Shown piece after piece: positions 20,379-30,893 of a DNA stretch of 64,000 nt. Under the pieces are notes generated by a model, which searched no databases, had not been told where the DNA came from, and worked only from the letters and a program-made list of their open reading frames with translations. The translations under genes and the position numbers were made by a program. The first letter of the stretch is position 1, and every line of letters starts with the position of its first letter. Origin of the DNA: Hydractinia symbiolongicarpus (lineage: Eukaryota > Cnidaria > Hydrozoa > Anthoathecata > Hydractiniidae); NCBI RefSeq assembly GCF_029227915.1, contig NC_079879.1, forward strand, positions 17,110,001 through 17,174,000, read 5' to 3'.

Positions 20379-20746
20379 ATGTTTGATGAATTGCAAACTA
20401 GGCTCTTTGAAAATATTGTTATTCCACCGTCATCCCTTGTAGATATAGTAATGTATTGTTGTAGTAGGCTACGACAAATGTATATATAGACACATCTTTC
20501 CACATCCTAGGCATTGGATTGAGCATTTCAGATGTGGATATTGGAGACGTTACTATTGACCCCAGCGACGGCGGGTGTATAGCCAGCGTGTATTTTACAT
20601 TGGAGAATATAATTCCCAGGCTCGGCCAAATCGTATCGCGCACGTCAAATTCTAATTTGAAAATTATATCATTCGATAATTCGGAATATAAAGTAGCGAT
20701 TCGGTGTGATGGTGATGATGAGTGCGTGATTACGTTATGTCAGTAG
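20379..20746 (+). pseudogene. Unrecognised small protein, element B only
   Basis: ATG at 20379 opens MFDELQTRLFENIVIPPSS. A TAG at about 20487 and a frameshift lead into 20519-20746 (DVDIGDVTIDPSDGGCIASVYF). The two parts read as one beta-rich protein of about 120 residues. No counterpart in the other elements, so it may be a recently gained accessory gene. Low confidence that the two parts are one gene. Confidence 0.35.
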
Positions 20747-20821
20747 GTGGATTATGGTTGGACCAGTCAGCTACTGTCCTCCATCAGATTTGTATGTGTT
20801 GCGGCGGGTTTAAAGAAGTGA

Positions 20822-20847
20822 TTTTATAAGCCCTGTGTCTTATAAAA
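20822..20847. terminator. 9-bp hairpin abutting the next start codon
   Basis: TTTTATAAG / CTTATAAAA, loop CCCTGTGT; ATG at 20850. Homologous hairpins with different loops lie at 33693-33714 and 49106-49131. Confidence 0.5.
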
Positions 20848-20849
20848 AA

Positions 20850-21187
20850 ATGAGTGAGGAACAATCAAAAGAAGAAAGGGTAATAACAAAACCAGTGAAG
20901 CATCCGGGTAGAGTGGCCCAAGGTCACAAGTTGGCCGCACTGATGAAGAAGAGGAAGGAAGATATGAAACAACAAAAGGGTGTTGTTGTTACTCAAGTCA
21001 AAATCTTCTGGGGTGAGTTATGTACAGTCAGGCAATGGATATATATATGGCGCGGGGGTATTATTACCCTCGCCTGTATTGGAGGTGCCATATATTTTTC
21101 CGTAGGAGACCCGTCGGTACCCAGCAGCCTGCTGCAGTGGCTCAGCAAAAATCTCAAACACAGCCAGATATTTTTCGTATAGATTAG
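20850..21187 (+). pseudogene. Small single-TM protein (copy of the 1-300 gene)
   Basis: MSEEQSKEERVITKPVKHPG start, basic Lys-rich middle, TM (GGIITLACIGGAIYFS). A frameshift near 21090 moves the Gln-rich tail (QQKSQTQPDIFRID, ending 21187) out of frame; the original frame ends at 21182. Otherwise well kept. Confidence 0.6.
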
Positions 21188-21197
21188 TATAATATAA

Positions 21198-21428
21198 ATG
21201 AGCAGCAAAGAATATCAGAAGGAAGTTGTTGATAGTCTATGGGAGTCCGTGAGATTAGTATAATATACCATCGTAATAGCATTAGGTGCCAAGAAGGCGC
21301 TGGGTGTTCCTAGGCCAGGTGCGAAGATGGACATGGAAGACGGTATAAAACTAGCTGGATATATGACGGGGGCGATCTTATTCGATGATTATGCTTGGTA
21401 CAAGCGTTCAATGATGCCACCAAAATAA
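21198..21428 (+). pseudogene. Small two-helix protein (copy of the 310-561 gene), one stop
   Basis: 77 codons, with a TAA at 21261-21263. The stop lies inside a direct copy of AGATTAGTATAATATA, the sequence just before the start codon, so a short templated duplication probably replaced codons here. The sequence has diverged from the A, E and C copies but keeps LGVPRPGAKMD. Confidence 0.55.
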
Positions 21429-21441
21429 AATTTTTAAAGGT

Positions 21442-21471
21442 TTTGTTGTATGCCCACGGGTATACAACAAA
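21442..21471. terminator. 10-bp hairpin before ATPase start
   Basis: TTTGTTGTAT / ATACAACAAA, extendable inward through a G-T pair and GCCC/GGG. 13 bases after the previous stop, 1 base before the ATPase ATG. Confidence 0.5.
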
Positions 21472-21472
21472 C

Positions 21473-22063
21473 ATGATAGTTATAGAACCCCATACAGCTA
21501 TATTTACAGGCCCCACAAGCTGTGGCAAAACTAAGCGTGTGCTCGAACTTCTCGAGAATGAGTACAGGGGCCACTTTCATAATATCGTGATCCTATGCCC
21601 AACAATTTGATGGAACACGGCGTACTTTGAGAGATCCTCGCTTTGGAAGGATGACTATATTTCTTTGATAGAGCCCCAGGATCAACTATTTGAATGGATT
21701 GAACGATTATCAAATGTCCTCGCCGGTGAGAGCACACTCTTCATAGTTGATGACATGATCGCGGATGAATCCATGGATAAAAAACGCCAGAGCCTGCTTG
21801 AATTAGCCCTTAGCGGGAGGCACAGGAATTATTCGTTATGGCTGTTGACTCAGAGTTATACCGCAATTCCCAAAACCCTGAGGAGACAGAAAAAGCAGTT
21901 GTTCATGTGGTACCCGCACGAAAGGAGTGACATGAAATTGGTGGATGAAGAGACAAACATAATCAACGACTGGAAAGCGATCAAGAATCAGTTGAAAAAA
22001 TCCAAACATGCCTGTTTGTATATTAGGCTGGACCATCCCAGAGCCGGGAGTATATTAGAATAA
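21473..22063 (+). pseudogene. Packaging ATPase, single nonsense codon
   Basis: 196 codons in one frame, interrupted only by TGA at 21608-21610. Walker A GPTSCGKT, Walker B LFIVDD, YPHERSDM motif. The sister copy in C has CGA at this codon (CPTLRWN), so a C to T change is the simplest cause. Otherwise the best preserved core gene of B. Confidence 0.85.
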
Positions 22064-22065
22064 AT

Positions 22066-22256
22066 ATGTCATACATACATTAGAAAAGCAACTGGATGCC
22101 TGCCACCAAGAAATGGATAGGATACCACATTTGGAGCGGAGCCTTGATGAAGATCTTCGTGATGTACTGGAAAGGGTAAGGTATCAGAGGAACACCATGT
22201 ATTTTTTCATATTAATGTCAACTGTTCTAATGACATACATCCTGGTTGGAATATAA
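22066..22256 (+). pseudogene. Short coiled-coil plus TM protein, broken
   Basis: ATG 2 bases after the ATPase stop. After an early stop the second frame reads QEMDRIPHLERSLDEDLRDVLERV, then a hydrophobic tail (FFILMSTVLMTYILVGI) to the TAA at 22254. The copy in C is at 50407-50609. Tail-anchored membrane protein by appearance; not found in A or E. Confidence 0.5.
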
Positions 22257-22364
22257 TTGGGAAAGTTATATATTGACCGTTTCAAAATATTTCAATATAT
22301 AATTAAGCGTTAAAGAAAAATAGAAAAGTACGTACAGAGTAAGCAATTTACAAAGTATTACAAT

Positions 22365-22853
22365 GTGACGGTACCGGTTCTGCGATGCTGCATCAATGCA
22401 GGTTCCACTACCGGTTATTGTTCACAGTGTTTGGAGAATTTTAGATTTAGAGATGACGAGTACTATGAAGGTTTTGTATATCCGGATGATGACGAGCTTT
22501 TAGACAGAGTAGCCTCGGGCGAAAAACCATGGGCGACAATCCGGACAAAATAATAGATGAGGATCTCGACCTCGATATTGAGGACCGGGGTATGCATATT
22601 GTTTCAGCTGATGTGAACAAGTGGGGCATGCTCTGCTACAAGATCATAAATGATAAGGACATAAGGCTCTCGGATCTAGCAGACCTAATTAAAATTGGCG
22701 ACATACTATTCAAATCGAGGATAGGCGCCTAGTTGATATCGAAGACCTTGATAGCGAGCCAAATGTTATCCATTCTACACCCTACATCCTTATGATTATA
22801 CCCGCCTTCATCCGATTGACTCCAGCGATGATGATGACTCCGACGATGATTAA
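22365..22853 (+). pseudogene. Cys-rich acidic Polinton protein, frameshifted
   Basis: LRCCINAGSTTGYCSQCLENFRFRD then YPDDDELLDRVASGEKPW. A frameshift near 22540 leads into EDLDLDIEDRG and LSDLADLIKIGDILF, and later to a very acidic end (SSDDDDSDDD) at 22853. The frame is open upstream to about 22325, so the true start may be earlier. In B it follows the ATPase/TM pair directly because BRO is absent. Confidence 0.5.
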
Positions 22854-22875
22854 AGGGATGTTGCTCGGGTAGGTA

Positions 22876-22902
22876 TTAACGTGAATCACAGGTTCACGTT
22901 AA
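22876..22902. terminator. 10-bp hairpin between convergent genes
   Basis: TTAACGTGAA / TTCACGTTAA, loop TCACAGG. Between the Cys-rich gene stop (22853) and the integrase stop (22992). Confidence 0.5.
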
Positions 22903-22991
22903 CTGCCACAAAAAATTACACCCACAAGTGGCAACTGAGCAATTCCCCCGGTACGGAGGAACCAGTGAAACGATCATCCTAATCGAGAAAT

Positions 22992-23992
22992 TTACCATTC
23001 CTTAACATACTCCGGAGGTACTTCAACATCCTCTGGTATTAGCACGAGTTCTTCAGAGACAAAGTTTCGATCAGGCCCGTCTTTTAAATAGTACAGGAGA
23101 CGTGTACCAGTCACAATACGATCGAGTCTATACGTCTTTTTGCTCCACCAAGTATCGGTCGCACGTCTTTTAGCATCACCATGCTCTTCGCCTGGTTGCA
23201 GCAAGTACAAGTATAGACCATCATCAGATAGAGGCTTTTCTTCAAGATGGCCATCGCTTTTCATAAGCGAGACTTCATCGAACTTGATGGCTTTCGAAGG
23301 TTTCATGTTGATCATGACGGTCTTGGTATTATTCATGCTTTTGACGATAGTGTACAAGTGTTTGACCCATGTGGTACTAGTTTCGTTAGAGGCAAGCTCT
23401 TGCGCATCTTGAGGTTTGAAGAGCCCTTCCGCGAGTACTTTGTTGTAGGACTCCACGAACGCTGTGAACGTATGGTGATATTTAGTAGTTGCCCGGTTGT
23501 GGGAAACGCCTTTGGCTTCCAACAGCTTACTCACATCAGATTTGAACTCACTACCGTTGTCGCATTGGAAAATACTCGGTAGCGTAAAGGTCCTGCTTTA
23601 TAGATATCCTTGAGCATGTTAGCTACCTCACTGACTTTCTTGGTACGTAATGGCCTCGCTACCTTGAAGCGTGAGGCTACGTCGATGCCTGTGAGTATAT
23701 ATTTATACGTGTTTCCATAGAACTTATCATGGGGCATGTAGAGCAAGTCAAATTGATGCATCTCGTTGGGCTTTGTGATTGTGAAATGCGGGTAGTTGAT
23801 GCGCTTGGGCCCTTTGATATGTCTGAGCAACTGACGAGATAGCCAGTGAATAACTCTCTTTTTGGAGAGACCACTATGCTCGGAAAGTACTTTAATATCT
23901 TTCCGTCCAATCCATAGATGTTCTGGTTGGTAATAGATGTTGCTTAATTTTTTCGCTTTTTCTGGAGTAATGATATGCTTTACTTTCGACAT
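22992..23992 (-). pseudogene. Polinton integrase, one frameshift
   Basis: About 333 codons from MSK at 23992. N-terminal helical domain (LSEHSGLSKKRVIHWLSRQL); core with first Asp (MHQFDLLYMP), a frameshift at 23533-23580 over the second Asp, and the catalytic Glu in FVESYNKVLAEGL; C-terminal SH3-like part (TYRLDRIVTGTRLLYYL). Length fits Polinton integrases. The most complete integrase in the window. Confidence 0.85.
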
Positions 23993-24411
23993 ATTTATTA
24001 CATATCGAAAATGATAACGCCCATTTGGACGCCGCAAAACCCAAAAGGACTAAGGAGCCAAGAATGAACGTCAGTTCACCGTCTTTTTGCTGCTTTGAGG
24101 GTGTATAAAAATTTGAGAGCTTTGGGGCCCTATCGATAGTAGCAATGAAATATTTTCTCATTCCTTCGTCCAATTCCTTCAAATCTTCACCAGCTTGCCT
24201 TTGCTCCGCCCTTCTCTTATTGTACGCATCAATCTTTGCTTGTCTGTCACGCACCCATTGAGCTTGGGCAGCTTGAAATTTCTTCTACCGCTAAATCGTG
24301 TCTTTTCCGCTCTTCTTCACCATGACCTGAAAGTTTACTGAATAGGAAAGACCCACTAAAGGCCAATGTGTTAATCGCTGCACCTGCTACGAGCACACCA
24401 ATTGTTGCCAT
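23993..24411 (-). pseudogene. Two-TM coiled-coil protein, frameshifted
   Basis: ATG at 24411. N-terminal TM, frameshift near 24280, then RAEQRQAGEDLKELDEGM and KDGELTFILGSLVLLGF. The usual stop is lost, and the frame runs over the integrase start region. Confidence 0.6.
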
Positions 24412-24454
24412 TTATTTTGTAGACCCAAGGCCCACAAAAACAAATTTTGATCTC

Positions 24455-25714
24455 CTAATAATCTACACTGTGGAACCTGCCATCCAGGATGTTGAATTGT
24501 GCGTCTTGGATAAGGAAGAAGTAGCACCTAATATCTCCATTGCCCTCCGCTTTCTTGGTCATATGCAAAGTTATACCATCCGATAATCTCTGCAGAGGCC
24601 GCCCACTACCATGCAAGCCCCGATCAGGTGTTGCCCTAAAATCAATGAATAGCGCATAGCGCTCGGTGAAAAATTGACCTACGGTCACTTCACTATCATG
24701 GCATCCAAATAATTCAACGATCTGCTGCAAATGATCTCGAGGGAGCATAGCATGTGAATAGAGCTCATTAGGCTCACCCTCCACCGTGACAGAACTCTTC
24801 TCGATTTTGGGATTGTAGAATTGCTCATTGACACCCGCATAAGCCGTGGATACTCCAGGATCGACGAATAGTAGTAATATACCCACCAAGGATTTAACAG
24901 GGGTATCGACTTGGAGATTGTAGGACTATCACTTTTCTTCATAGTTACCACTTTACTCCTCAATACTCGTTCGTATGGTAGGGCGAGGCGGCTGTATGGC
25001 GACATCATAGCGCTCGCCAGATCCTCATTTACTAATTTTTCAAACTCGAGCGAAATGTTAGAGATTTTGTATGTAGCGTCAGCTGCTTTAGCTGCGGTTA
25101 AGCACGCGGCTGGTGTACCGGCATCCTTGATGACTTGATCGTATGAAGAAAAATGTAGAACGAACTGTAGCCTATCGTGGAGACCATGTTGATAAAACGG
25201 GAGATCTCTCGTCAACTCGAACATTTTCCCCAACGGAATACAAAAGGTGTGCTATAGCACGCTCCTCATTTGTTCTTACATGGTCAGATGCTTTTACCTG
25301 TAAAGCACAAATTGTCCCGTCATTTGGATTGATTCCCTCCAAAATCAGATTGTTCTCCCTAGTAAATTTCAAAATCCAGAGATCACGGTAGACACTGAAT
25401 ACATTATAATCCGCAATATGCTGGACCTCATTGCCATTCAAAGTAATACGTAGGTCACGCACCAGGGCCTTCCCAATATTGCTAAGGATCGTTCTTTTCG
25501 TGTTGGTGCCGGTCAATTCCATATCAAATAGTAGTCTGATACTCCCAGGAAATATAACATCGTCTCGACCCATGTTCGGTATTTCCACATAGAGATCCTC
25601 ATTCTGGCCAATCGTGGACGGTACATGACTCACTTTAACCCACTGCCTCTTGCCTTTGACAGCGACCATAGTCTTGACTTCCTGATAAGGGTTTAGTCTA
25701 CCAAAAACACTCAT
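24455..25714 (-). pseudogene. Major capsid protein, two frameshifts
   Basis: 419 codons' worth of sequence from MSVFGRLNPYQEVKTM. Conserved LEGINPNDGTICALQV, RLALPYERVLRSK, EPNELYSHAMLPRDHLQQ and DGRFHSVDY. Frameshifts near 25250 and 24925. Same length as the copies in A and C, so no large indel. Confidence 0.8.
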
Positions 25715-25743
25715 TTATTTAGGTAGGCTGGTGGTTGAAATAA

Positions 25744-26831
25744 ATGGCTGATAATCCGGGATACGAAGATGACTTTACGCCAGAACGAGATATAGAAGAC
25801 GAACCAGAAGAATTTAGTAGCGAGAGAGAGCGAGATCCTTAGACCTGAGGATATTCCCACTACACCTTCACGAGGTGACACCACGACAGCATGCGTTGAT
25901 GATGTCTAAAATTGATGACTTATATGAAGCCCTTGATGAGGAGCTAGGGCAACCGAATGGCAGGCATTACGATAGATTTAAAATAGAAGATAATCAGCTT
26001 ACCTACGATGGTGTAGAGCTCACAAAACAAAATGGTGAAATTAGGAAAGCTTCCACGATAGTGAGGGATCTAGGCGTGGGAGGATTGCGAGCCATAGGAT
26101 TCCCCGACTATGTTACACCCAACAAAAGCAGTAAAAATATGGCACAGGGACTTTTTAACGAGATTGTTCACGTTGCAGAGAAGGCTGATGACATCGAAAT
26201 GTTGCCGATACTCGAGAATGTTCTAGATGAAACGAAGAGCCTCATGTAGGAGGATACTTCATTTACCAAAGCCTTAGATGAACGTGAAAGAAAGGGGTTT
26301 AAGCGCAAGCTTCAGACTCTCAGCGGTAAACTGAAAAGGTTAAAGACAAAGAAAGCTACACCAGGTGTATCCGAGGAGCAACAAAAAATTTGGGATAAGG
26401 ATATACACAATCAGCTTAAAGCGATTAAGGAGACCCTTATGAAAATAGCTGGAGATGACACATCGCTAAGGGAGAAGCTGACTATTCTCTTCAAAGAACA
26501 AGGGATAACTATAGCGAGCATCGATTCTGCTGTTGGATTGATGGTCTCTACCATCGTCCTGGCGCTCACAGGTGGTAGTGGGGCAGCAGGAGCTGGTGCT
26601 GGAGGAAGTAGTGCTGCAGGCAAAGGGTTTGTTCAAAAGCAGCTGGAGAGACTCGGAAAATTCCTCAAATATTTGGCAGGTAAGGCGGGGGCAGCTCTTC
26701 TTGGAATCATTGGCAGCGTGGTCTCATTCTTTTTCAGAGTTGCAGCGAGAGTTGTCGAATTCGCAGCAAAGCACTTGTATATGGCTTTGGCTGCCACCGT
26801 GGGTATTGTTGTTGCATATGTAAGAGTCTAG
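25744..26831 (+). pseudogene. Coiled-coil structural protein with hydrophobic Gly-rich C-terminus
   Basis: MADNPGYEDDFTPERDIEDE start; an AGAGAGAGCGAG expansion near 25825 and a TAG disrupt it. 25875-26831 is then one frame with an in-frame TAG at 26247. Part of the central coiled coil seen in C is missing. The C-terminus has a Gly/Ala-rich loop (GGSGAAGAGAGGSSAAG), an amphipathic helix (ERLGKFLKYLAGKAG) and two TM-like segments. A membrane-active internal virion protein is a reasonable guess. Confidence 0.6.
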
Positions 26832-26853
26832 TATGTTGTTCAACACATTAGAC

Positions 26854-27962
26854 CTATTTCTTCATCCAGATGAAAGCGAGGATAAGTCCTACTCCTACTG
26901 TAACCAGTGTGGCTTTGGTATCCTCGTGAACAGCACCTTCCTCGGAGGTTAATGGAGGGAGGGGTATGTCATGTACCTGCTTCCTTGGCACAACAGCATG
27001 CGGAGCGTTAATACTGGGATTGATACCAATCTTGAAATGGTCCTGACTGATCAGGATCTTGTTGTTAAATCCAGCCACATTTCCGATCCTCAGTGACATA
27101 TCGCTTGGGATCATGTGGACGCCATGAGCAACACTATAATCGACCTTGCTTCGTGCATATCTGAGTACGTTCTCGAATTCACTAATCTCTCTACCTGTAT
27201 TTGTAGGTCTAATCACCAGCTGTTCATAGGTCGTCAAGTATAGTCGTTGGGCATCGATAGAACTGCCTTGATTACCAATAATTCCTGATCGCGCGTTGGC
27301 TTGGGACTCCAAAATCAAATACGCGTAGCATCGTACACTTTGAGATAACTTTTCAATACCAATACGTGTAAGACCCTGACTATTTTCGATGATCCACCTG
27401 CTCCAGGATCCAGCATCGAAATACGAAAGCCCACTGCCGGGGAAGTCTTTTCGTTTGGCCTGCCAGGAGCTAAAAATCCTCTCATTTTTCCATTCTTGCT
27501 CATTTGGAGATACTCCAAATTCACGTGCTAATTGTTGGAGCTTTTGATTATTGAAGGGGTTATTCAAAAGATTAAAGCGGGAAGAGCCTGGTAAAGGAAT
27601 CTCTAGCTCTTAGAGGATCTTCTAAATTTGGAAGTATATATGGAATCGGTTAACGGCGCGCACGAGCGTTAAAGGAGAATTAAAGTGCTGCATTGATATC
27701 CCACAAGCCGATGTAGCGCAAAATACCGCAAAATTCAATTGCGTCGACCAAATGCTATATGGATGAGTCCTCCATTCATCAACCGGGGGTTACTATGGAA
27801 CACGTAGAATACGAAAATATCAGGGAATTTTACTTTGAATGAGGACCCCTTCGCGTCTATTACTATATCCTGCACTATGAGATCCGAGCCTTTAAGCTGT
27901 TCCAAATACCTGCCATGATTAGGGGCATACTTTGCCCGTGGGTTATACGAATATATACTCAT
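26854..27962 (-). pseudogene. TM structural protein (MIPSDMSLRIGN family)
   Basis: 27962 MSIYSYNPRAKYAPNHG; an internal stretch with two TAA/TAG codons near 27612-27630; then 27567-26854 open: FGVSPNEQEWKNE, GLTRIGIEKLSQSVRCYAYL, VHMIPSDMSLRIGNVAGFNN, ending in a TM (VTVGVGLILAFIWMKK). The family is present in all elements; I know it only as a recurring Polinton protein, probably virion-associated. Confidence 0.6.
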
Positions 27963-27979
27963 TTATTCTTGAAAGAAAC

Positions 27980-28501
27980 ATGAAGCAACTGTATGTCACA
28001 GATATAGAGAAACCTACGATATTTGAGGACTACCTAGGGCAGGACACTAGGATCGCTTTAAAATCCATCAGTATCAGGCCTACGTGGCTGAACCTCTACA
28101 GTAACAACGATTTTACTATCCGTAAGGTAGGGCCCGATCAGACGGTTACTCGAATTGAAATAATGAACTGCAAGAGCTCTTGGGCCTACTCTATGATCCC
28201 AGTAAAAAGTACTATATGAAGGGTGACTACGATTCATTTTATAGGACTGATGTATACCAGCGACCGAGGCTTGTTTGCCCTCAGTTAGATGAGGATGATT
28301 TCTTGCTGGATGGTAAAAAATAAAAAATCCTAGCCGTACTTCCAACAAAAGAAAATGCATGGGGAGACATCTTGACGTGGACTTTTGATACACCGATATA
28401 AGGGCTCCACCGATCGCCTTGAGTTCATGTTGACGGATGAATATCATCACGATAAGAACGTTTCGTTCATGGGTATAACGATGCATTTACTTATAGAATA
28501 A
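27980..28501 (+). pseudogene. Penton-like protein, internally deleted
   Basis: MKQLYVTDIEKPTIFEDYLG start, then a deletion from the middle (IEIMN joined to LGLLYDP-like sequence near 28160), a TAA at about 28321 and loss of the YLPLKGSTD segment near 28400. The end LLIE is intact and precedes the next ATG by 2 bases. Confidence 0.55.
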
Positions 28502-28503
28502 AT

Positions 28504-29079
28504 ATGACTGACATTACAAAGCTTTACCCGAGCCTACCTTCTGCACCTATGGAGGGGGAGGCTGATGAAAGTCAAGCGTATAGACTCAAAAAAATCGAAG
28601 AAGTGGAACAATATCTACTTAATGAGATTAAAGAGCGGGACAAGCTCGCCAAAAAGTTCAAAATGCACGGTACGTGGGTTAGATACACCGATCATGGTCT
28701 ACTGGCCGTAAGTGTCATTACTTCGGGGGTCGAGATTGGTAGCATTCTATCCGGAATTGGTGTGCCATTGGCCGTAGCCATAAGTGGCATCACCTTAGCC
28801 GTGGGAATGGGCCAAGCAGGTATGAAAAATGCCGGTAAGAGCTTAGATGTCAAAAGCAAGAAGCACGAGGGTATAAGGGGTACGAGGGTATTTAGCTTAA
28901 TTATGCAGGAAAAGCAACGCTATATGCTGCTCAAGGAGCAAATACGTCAGAGAACCAGAAAAATTGTAGAGTCGCTTAATGAACGAGAGAGACAGCAACT
29001 AGTCGAGAAGGGACGCGAGGAGGGCAAACAGGAGTATATAAAAAAACTTCAATCTGTTCAACATGTAAGCGGTATCTAG
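28504..29079 (+). CDS. Gly/Ala-rich TM protein, 191 aa, open
   Basis: Acidic N-terminus (SLPSAPMEGEADESQAYRLKKIEEVEQYL), basic helix (KERDKLAKKFKMHGTWVRY), a hydrophobic Gly-rich stretch (about 78-112: LSGIGVPLAVAISGITLAVG), then a charged helical tail (EKQRYMLLKEQIRQR) ending QHVSGI. Compared with the copy at 62695, about 28 residues are missing in frame after KSKKHEGIR. Open in B, broken in A, E and C. Possibly a membrane-inserting virion protein; function unknown. Confidence 0.7.
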   Translation: MTDITKLYPSLPSAPMEGEADESQAYRLKKIEEVEQYLLNEIKERDKLAKKFKMHGTWVRYTDHGLLAVSVITSGVEIGSILSGIGVPLAVAISGITLAVGMGQAGMKNAGKSLDVKSKKHEGIRGTRVFSLIMQEKQRYMLLKEQIRQRTRKIVESLNERERQQLVEKGREEGKQEYIKKLQSVQHVSGI

Positions 29080-29102
29080 CTGAGCCGCCGACTTATTTAT
29101 AA

Positions 29103-29128
29103 TTTAATGTTTTGTACAAAACACTAAA
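29103..29128. terminator. 13-bp palindrome between convergent genes
   Basis: TTTAATGTTTTGT / ACAAAACACTAAA, one mismatch, centred on GTAC. It starts 24 bases after the TM-protein stop and reaches into the stop of the SAP gene on the other strand. Confidence 0.5.
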
Positions 29129-29399
29129 TGACACCAAGTATTTCACCAGTAGTTGCATCAATCATAAAATCACCGTCGTATATTAAAGTTCGTTTTTGTT
29201 TCGCTTCCAAGCCTCTGATGTACTCCTCTAGGATCTTCATTGATGCAATATCGACACATAGCTTGTAATAAGGACCATCGGTCTGCGTTGCAGTATCTAT
29301 ATATTTTACTTTGTGAATAGCAGCGATAAGATCAGATTTCTTAAGGGTTGAATACCCATGTATCCCTAATTCTCTCGCTTCTCTTTTCAAATCGTTCAT
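29124..29399 (-). CDS. SAP-domain DNA-binding protein, 91 aa
   Basis: Residues 1-33 (LKREARELGIHGYSTLKKSDLIAAI) fit the SAP/Rho-N helix-turn-helix pattern used for DNA or chromatin binding. The rest (MKILEEYIRGLEAKQKRTLIYDGDF) is helical plus a short beta end. A well matched copy is at 62369-62653; a distinct SAP protein is at 45582. Open, with an AATAAAC just before its ATG. Possibly binds element ends or viral DNA. Confidence 0.7.
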   Translation of the reverse strand: MNDLKREARELGIHGYSTLKKSDLIAAIHKVKYIDTATQTDGPYYKLCVDIASMKILEEYIRGLEAKQKRTLIYDGDFMIDATTGEILGVI

Positions 29400-29404
29400 G
29401 TTTA

Positions 29405-30014
29405 TTACACTACAGTGAACGATTCCTCATCATCTGAATCAAGGTGTCGTTTCCTGGATTGTTGAACCGGTTTATACTTACACTCTTTTAGCATAACCTG
29501 CCGATAGTTTTTATTCCCTTGCCGATAGATACTTGATAGCTTTAAAATGCAGATGCAGTCGCAGGGCTGCTTCAGTGGTACTGGTTGATCATGAAAATCA
29601 GTATTAATCTCCCTATTCCATTCCTTTACTTTGGTACTAACATAGCCTTTTTTAACTGGTGATAGTGAATTTATTAACATATATTTTCTCAATCCATGTC
29701 GATATACTCTGATACCTTTCAAGCCATTCAGGATGATTGTGTAAGTTAAATGACATCGTAAGTGAGGAACTATCATTATAGCGGGATGCTCCATTGCTAT
29801 ATAGCCCCCCTGGTGTTCTGATTAGTAGGGCGGTAATTCTATTATCATTTTTATAACCAATCACAAATCTAGCATCCTTGCCTTTATTGGCTTGCATTGA
29901 ATCGCTAAGTACAATGTTTTCGATCTTTATATCAAAGATGTTAAATGCAGCTAGGTTGCTATAAAAAGCCGTTGTTTCAATATCATTTCCATAAAACTTA
30001 AAGATCCCGTTCAT
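29405..30014 (-). pseudogene. Possible ssDNA-binding (OB-fold?) Polinton protein, frameshifted
   Basis: 30014-29652 holds the N-terminal half (IVLSDSMQANKGKDARFVIG, SNGASRYNDSSSLTMSF); 29690-29405 the rest (VPLKQPCDCICILKLSSIYRQ, acidic Ser/Asp tail). One frameshift near 29670. The intact copy at 43517-42951 is 188 aa. Beta-rich pattern and acidic tail would suit a single-strand DNA-binding protein for protein-primed replication; this is a guess. Confidence 0.55.
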
Positions 30015-30030
30015 TTATGAAAGTTAGACT

Positions 30031-30192
30031 CTAACTAGGGCTTTTACAAGGACAGCACCCACCATTGTACGTGATAAACATCATGTAATGCTGCCAACAC
30101 AGCATTTTCCCGCATATAATTAACCTCCGTCCACACTTGCATCTATCATATTTATCGAGATCAATTCCACATTCATCACAATACTCAGTCAT
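30031..30192 (-). CDS. Small CxxC zinc-binding protein, 53 aa
   Basis: CDECGIDLDKYDRCKCGRR ... KMLCWQHYMMFITYNGG ... CPC: same Cys/His layout as the A, E and D copies. Its ATG overlaps the stop of the repeat protein by 4 bases (ATGA). Confidence 0.65.
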   Translation of the reverse strand: MTEYCDECGIDLDKYDRCKCGRRLIICGKMLCWQHYMMFITYNGGCCPCKSPS

Positions 30193-30446
30193 TTAATTTT
30201 AAAGGTTCGGGTAACCATGGCTCTGAAACAATCTGGAGCATACTCGAACATCAAGGGATTGCGTTCAACGGCTCTGATACACATTTCTAAAGTCTTGAAA
30301 TGGTTGGGGACATACTTGAGCAACCATGGATCCTTCCTAGTAGCCTTGATACACATGTCTTTTGTTTTGCAGTGATCTGAAATAGAACAGAGATACCAGG
30401 GGTAGCGCTCAATGTCTCTGATATTGAGCTCTTGATAAATATCCAT
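30189..30446 (-). CDS. Tandem-repeat protein, 85 aa
   Basis: Two and a half ~24-aa repeats (KTKDMCIKATRKDPWLLKYV, KTLEMCIRAVERNPLMFEYA). Open. First gene inside the right TIR of B and probably read from a TIR promoter. Same family as 44445-43957. Confidence 0.6.
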   Translation of the reverse strand: MDIYQELNIRDIERYPWYLCSISDHCKTKDMCIKATRKDPWLLKYVPNHFKTLEMCIRAVERNPLMFEYAPDCFRAMVTRTFKIK

Positions 30447-30504
30447 ATTTATTTTGGAATAATTCAGGGGACATGATAATTTTTACTCATATTATACAGA
30501 ATAT

Positions 30505-30683
30505 GAGTATACGCTATTGCGCATGCGTATTATCGGAATCGGTATTTCTCGGATTTATTTTCGGATGACGTCGGATTTACCGATTTTGGGTAGAGGTGGT
30601 GGTGGAAGTGGTGGAAGCAGGGTTTTTGGGGGTAAAGGTGTGGAAGGAAGTCAGTGTACTTAAATTCACTCCTTACTACTACT
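30505..30683 (-). repeat. Right TIR of element B
   Basis: Inverted match to 14834-14986, with an extra 48-base block (about 30550-30597) missing on the left. NRF-1-like GCGCATGCGT at 30519-30528. Confidence 0.85.
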
Positions 30684-30688
30684 ACAAC
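30684..30688 (+). other. Target-site duplication ACAAC (right copy)
   Basis: Identical to 14829-14833 directly left of element B. Uninterrupted E-type TIRs at 60234-60239 (CACAGC) and 44672-44683 (inverted) show the pre-insertion sequence. Confidence 0.75.
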
Positions 30689-30860
30689 TTATCGTAACGC
30701 CTCATTGCACAAAAATCTATTGAAATGCATGAGAAATCCCTAATAGGCGGTGCTTAGTCATGCATATCAAAGGGTAAGTCCCTACCATACAAAAAATTAG
30801 TAGAAAATCAACGCATGCGCAGTAAAAAGGAAAATAACTGTTTAATCATCTGAATTTGTT
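30689..30860 (+). repeat. Inner part of E left TIR
   Basis: Continues the TIR broken at 14833: GCCTCATTGCACAAAAATCT, then ACGCATGCGCAGTAA at 30811. Matches 60241-60305 and, inverted, 44510-44665. Confidence 0.7.
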
Positions 30861-30893
30861 GAAATCTGTATATAAGAAAGGAGATGAGCTGGT

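Larger units (their letters stand above)
14834..30683 (+). mobile_element. Complete Polinton element B (15.85 kb) with TIRs
   Basis: Begins AGTAGTAGTAAGGAGTGAAT and ends with its reverse complement; AG...CT ends are typical of Polintons. TIRs match for ~110-150 bases, with one 48-base block present only on the right. Flanked by ACAAC (14829-14833 and 30684-30688), or CACAAC/TACAAC if 6 bp. Inserted in the left TIR of E; the empty site is visible in the sister TIRs. Gene order is complete except for BRO. Multiple lesions make it inactive. Confidence 0.9.
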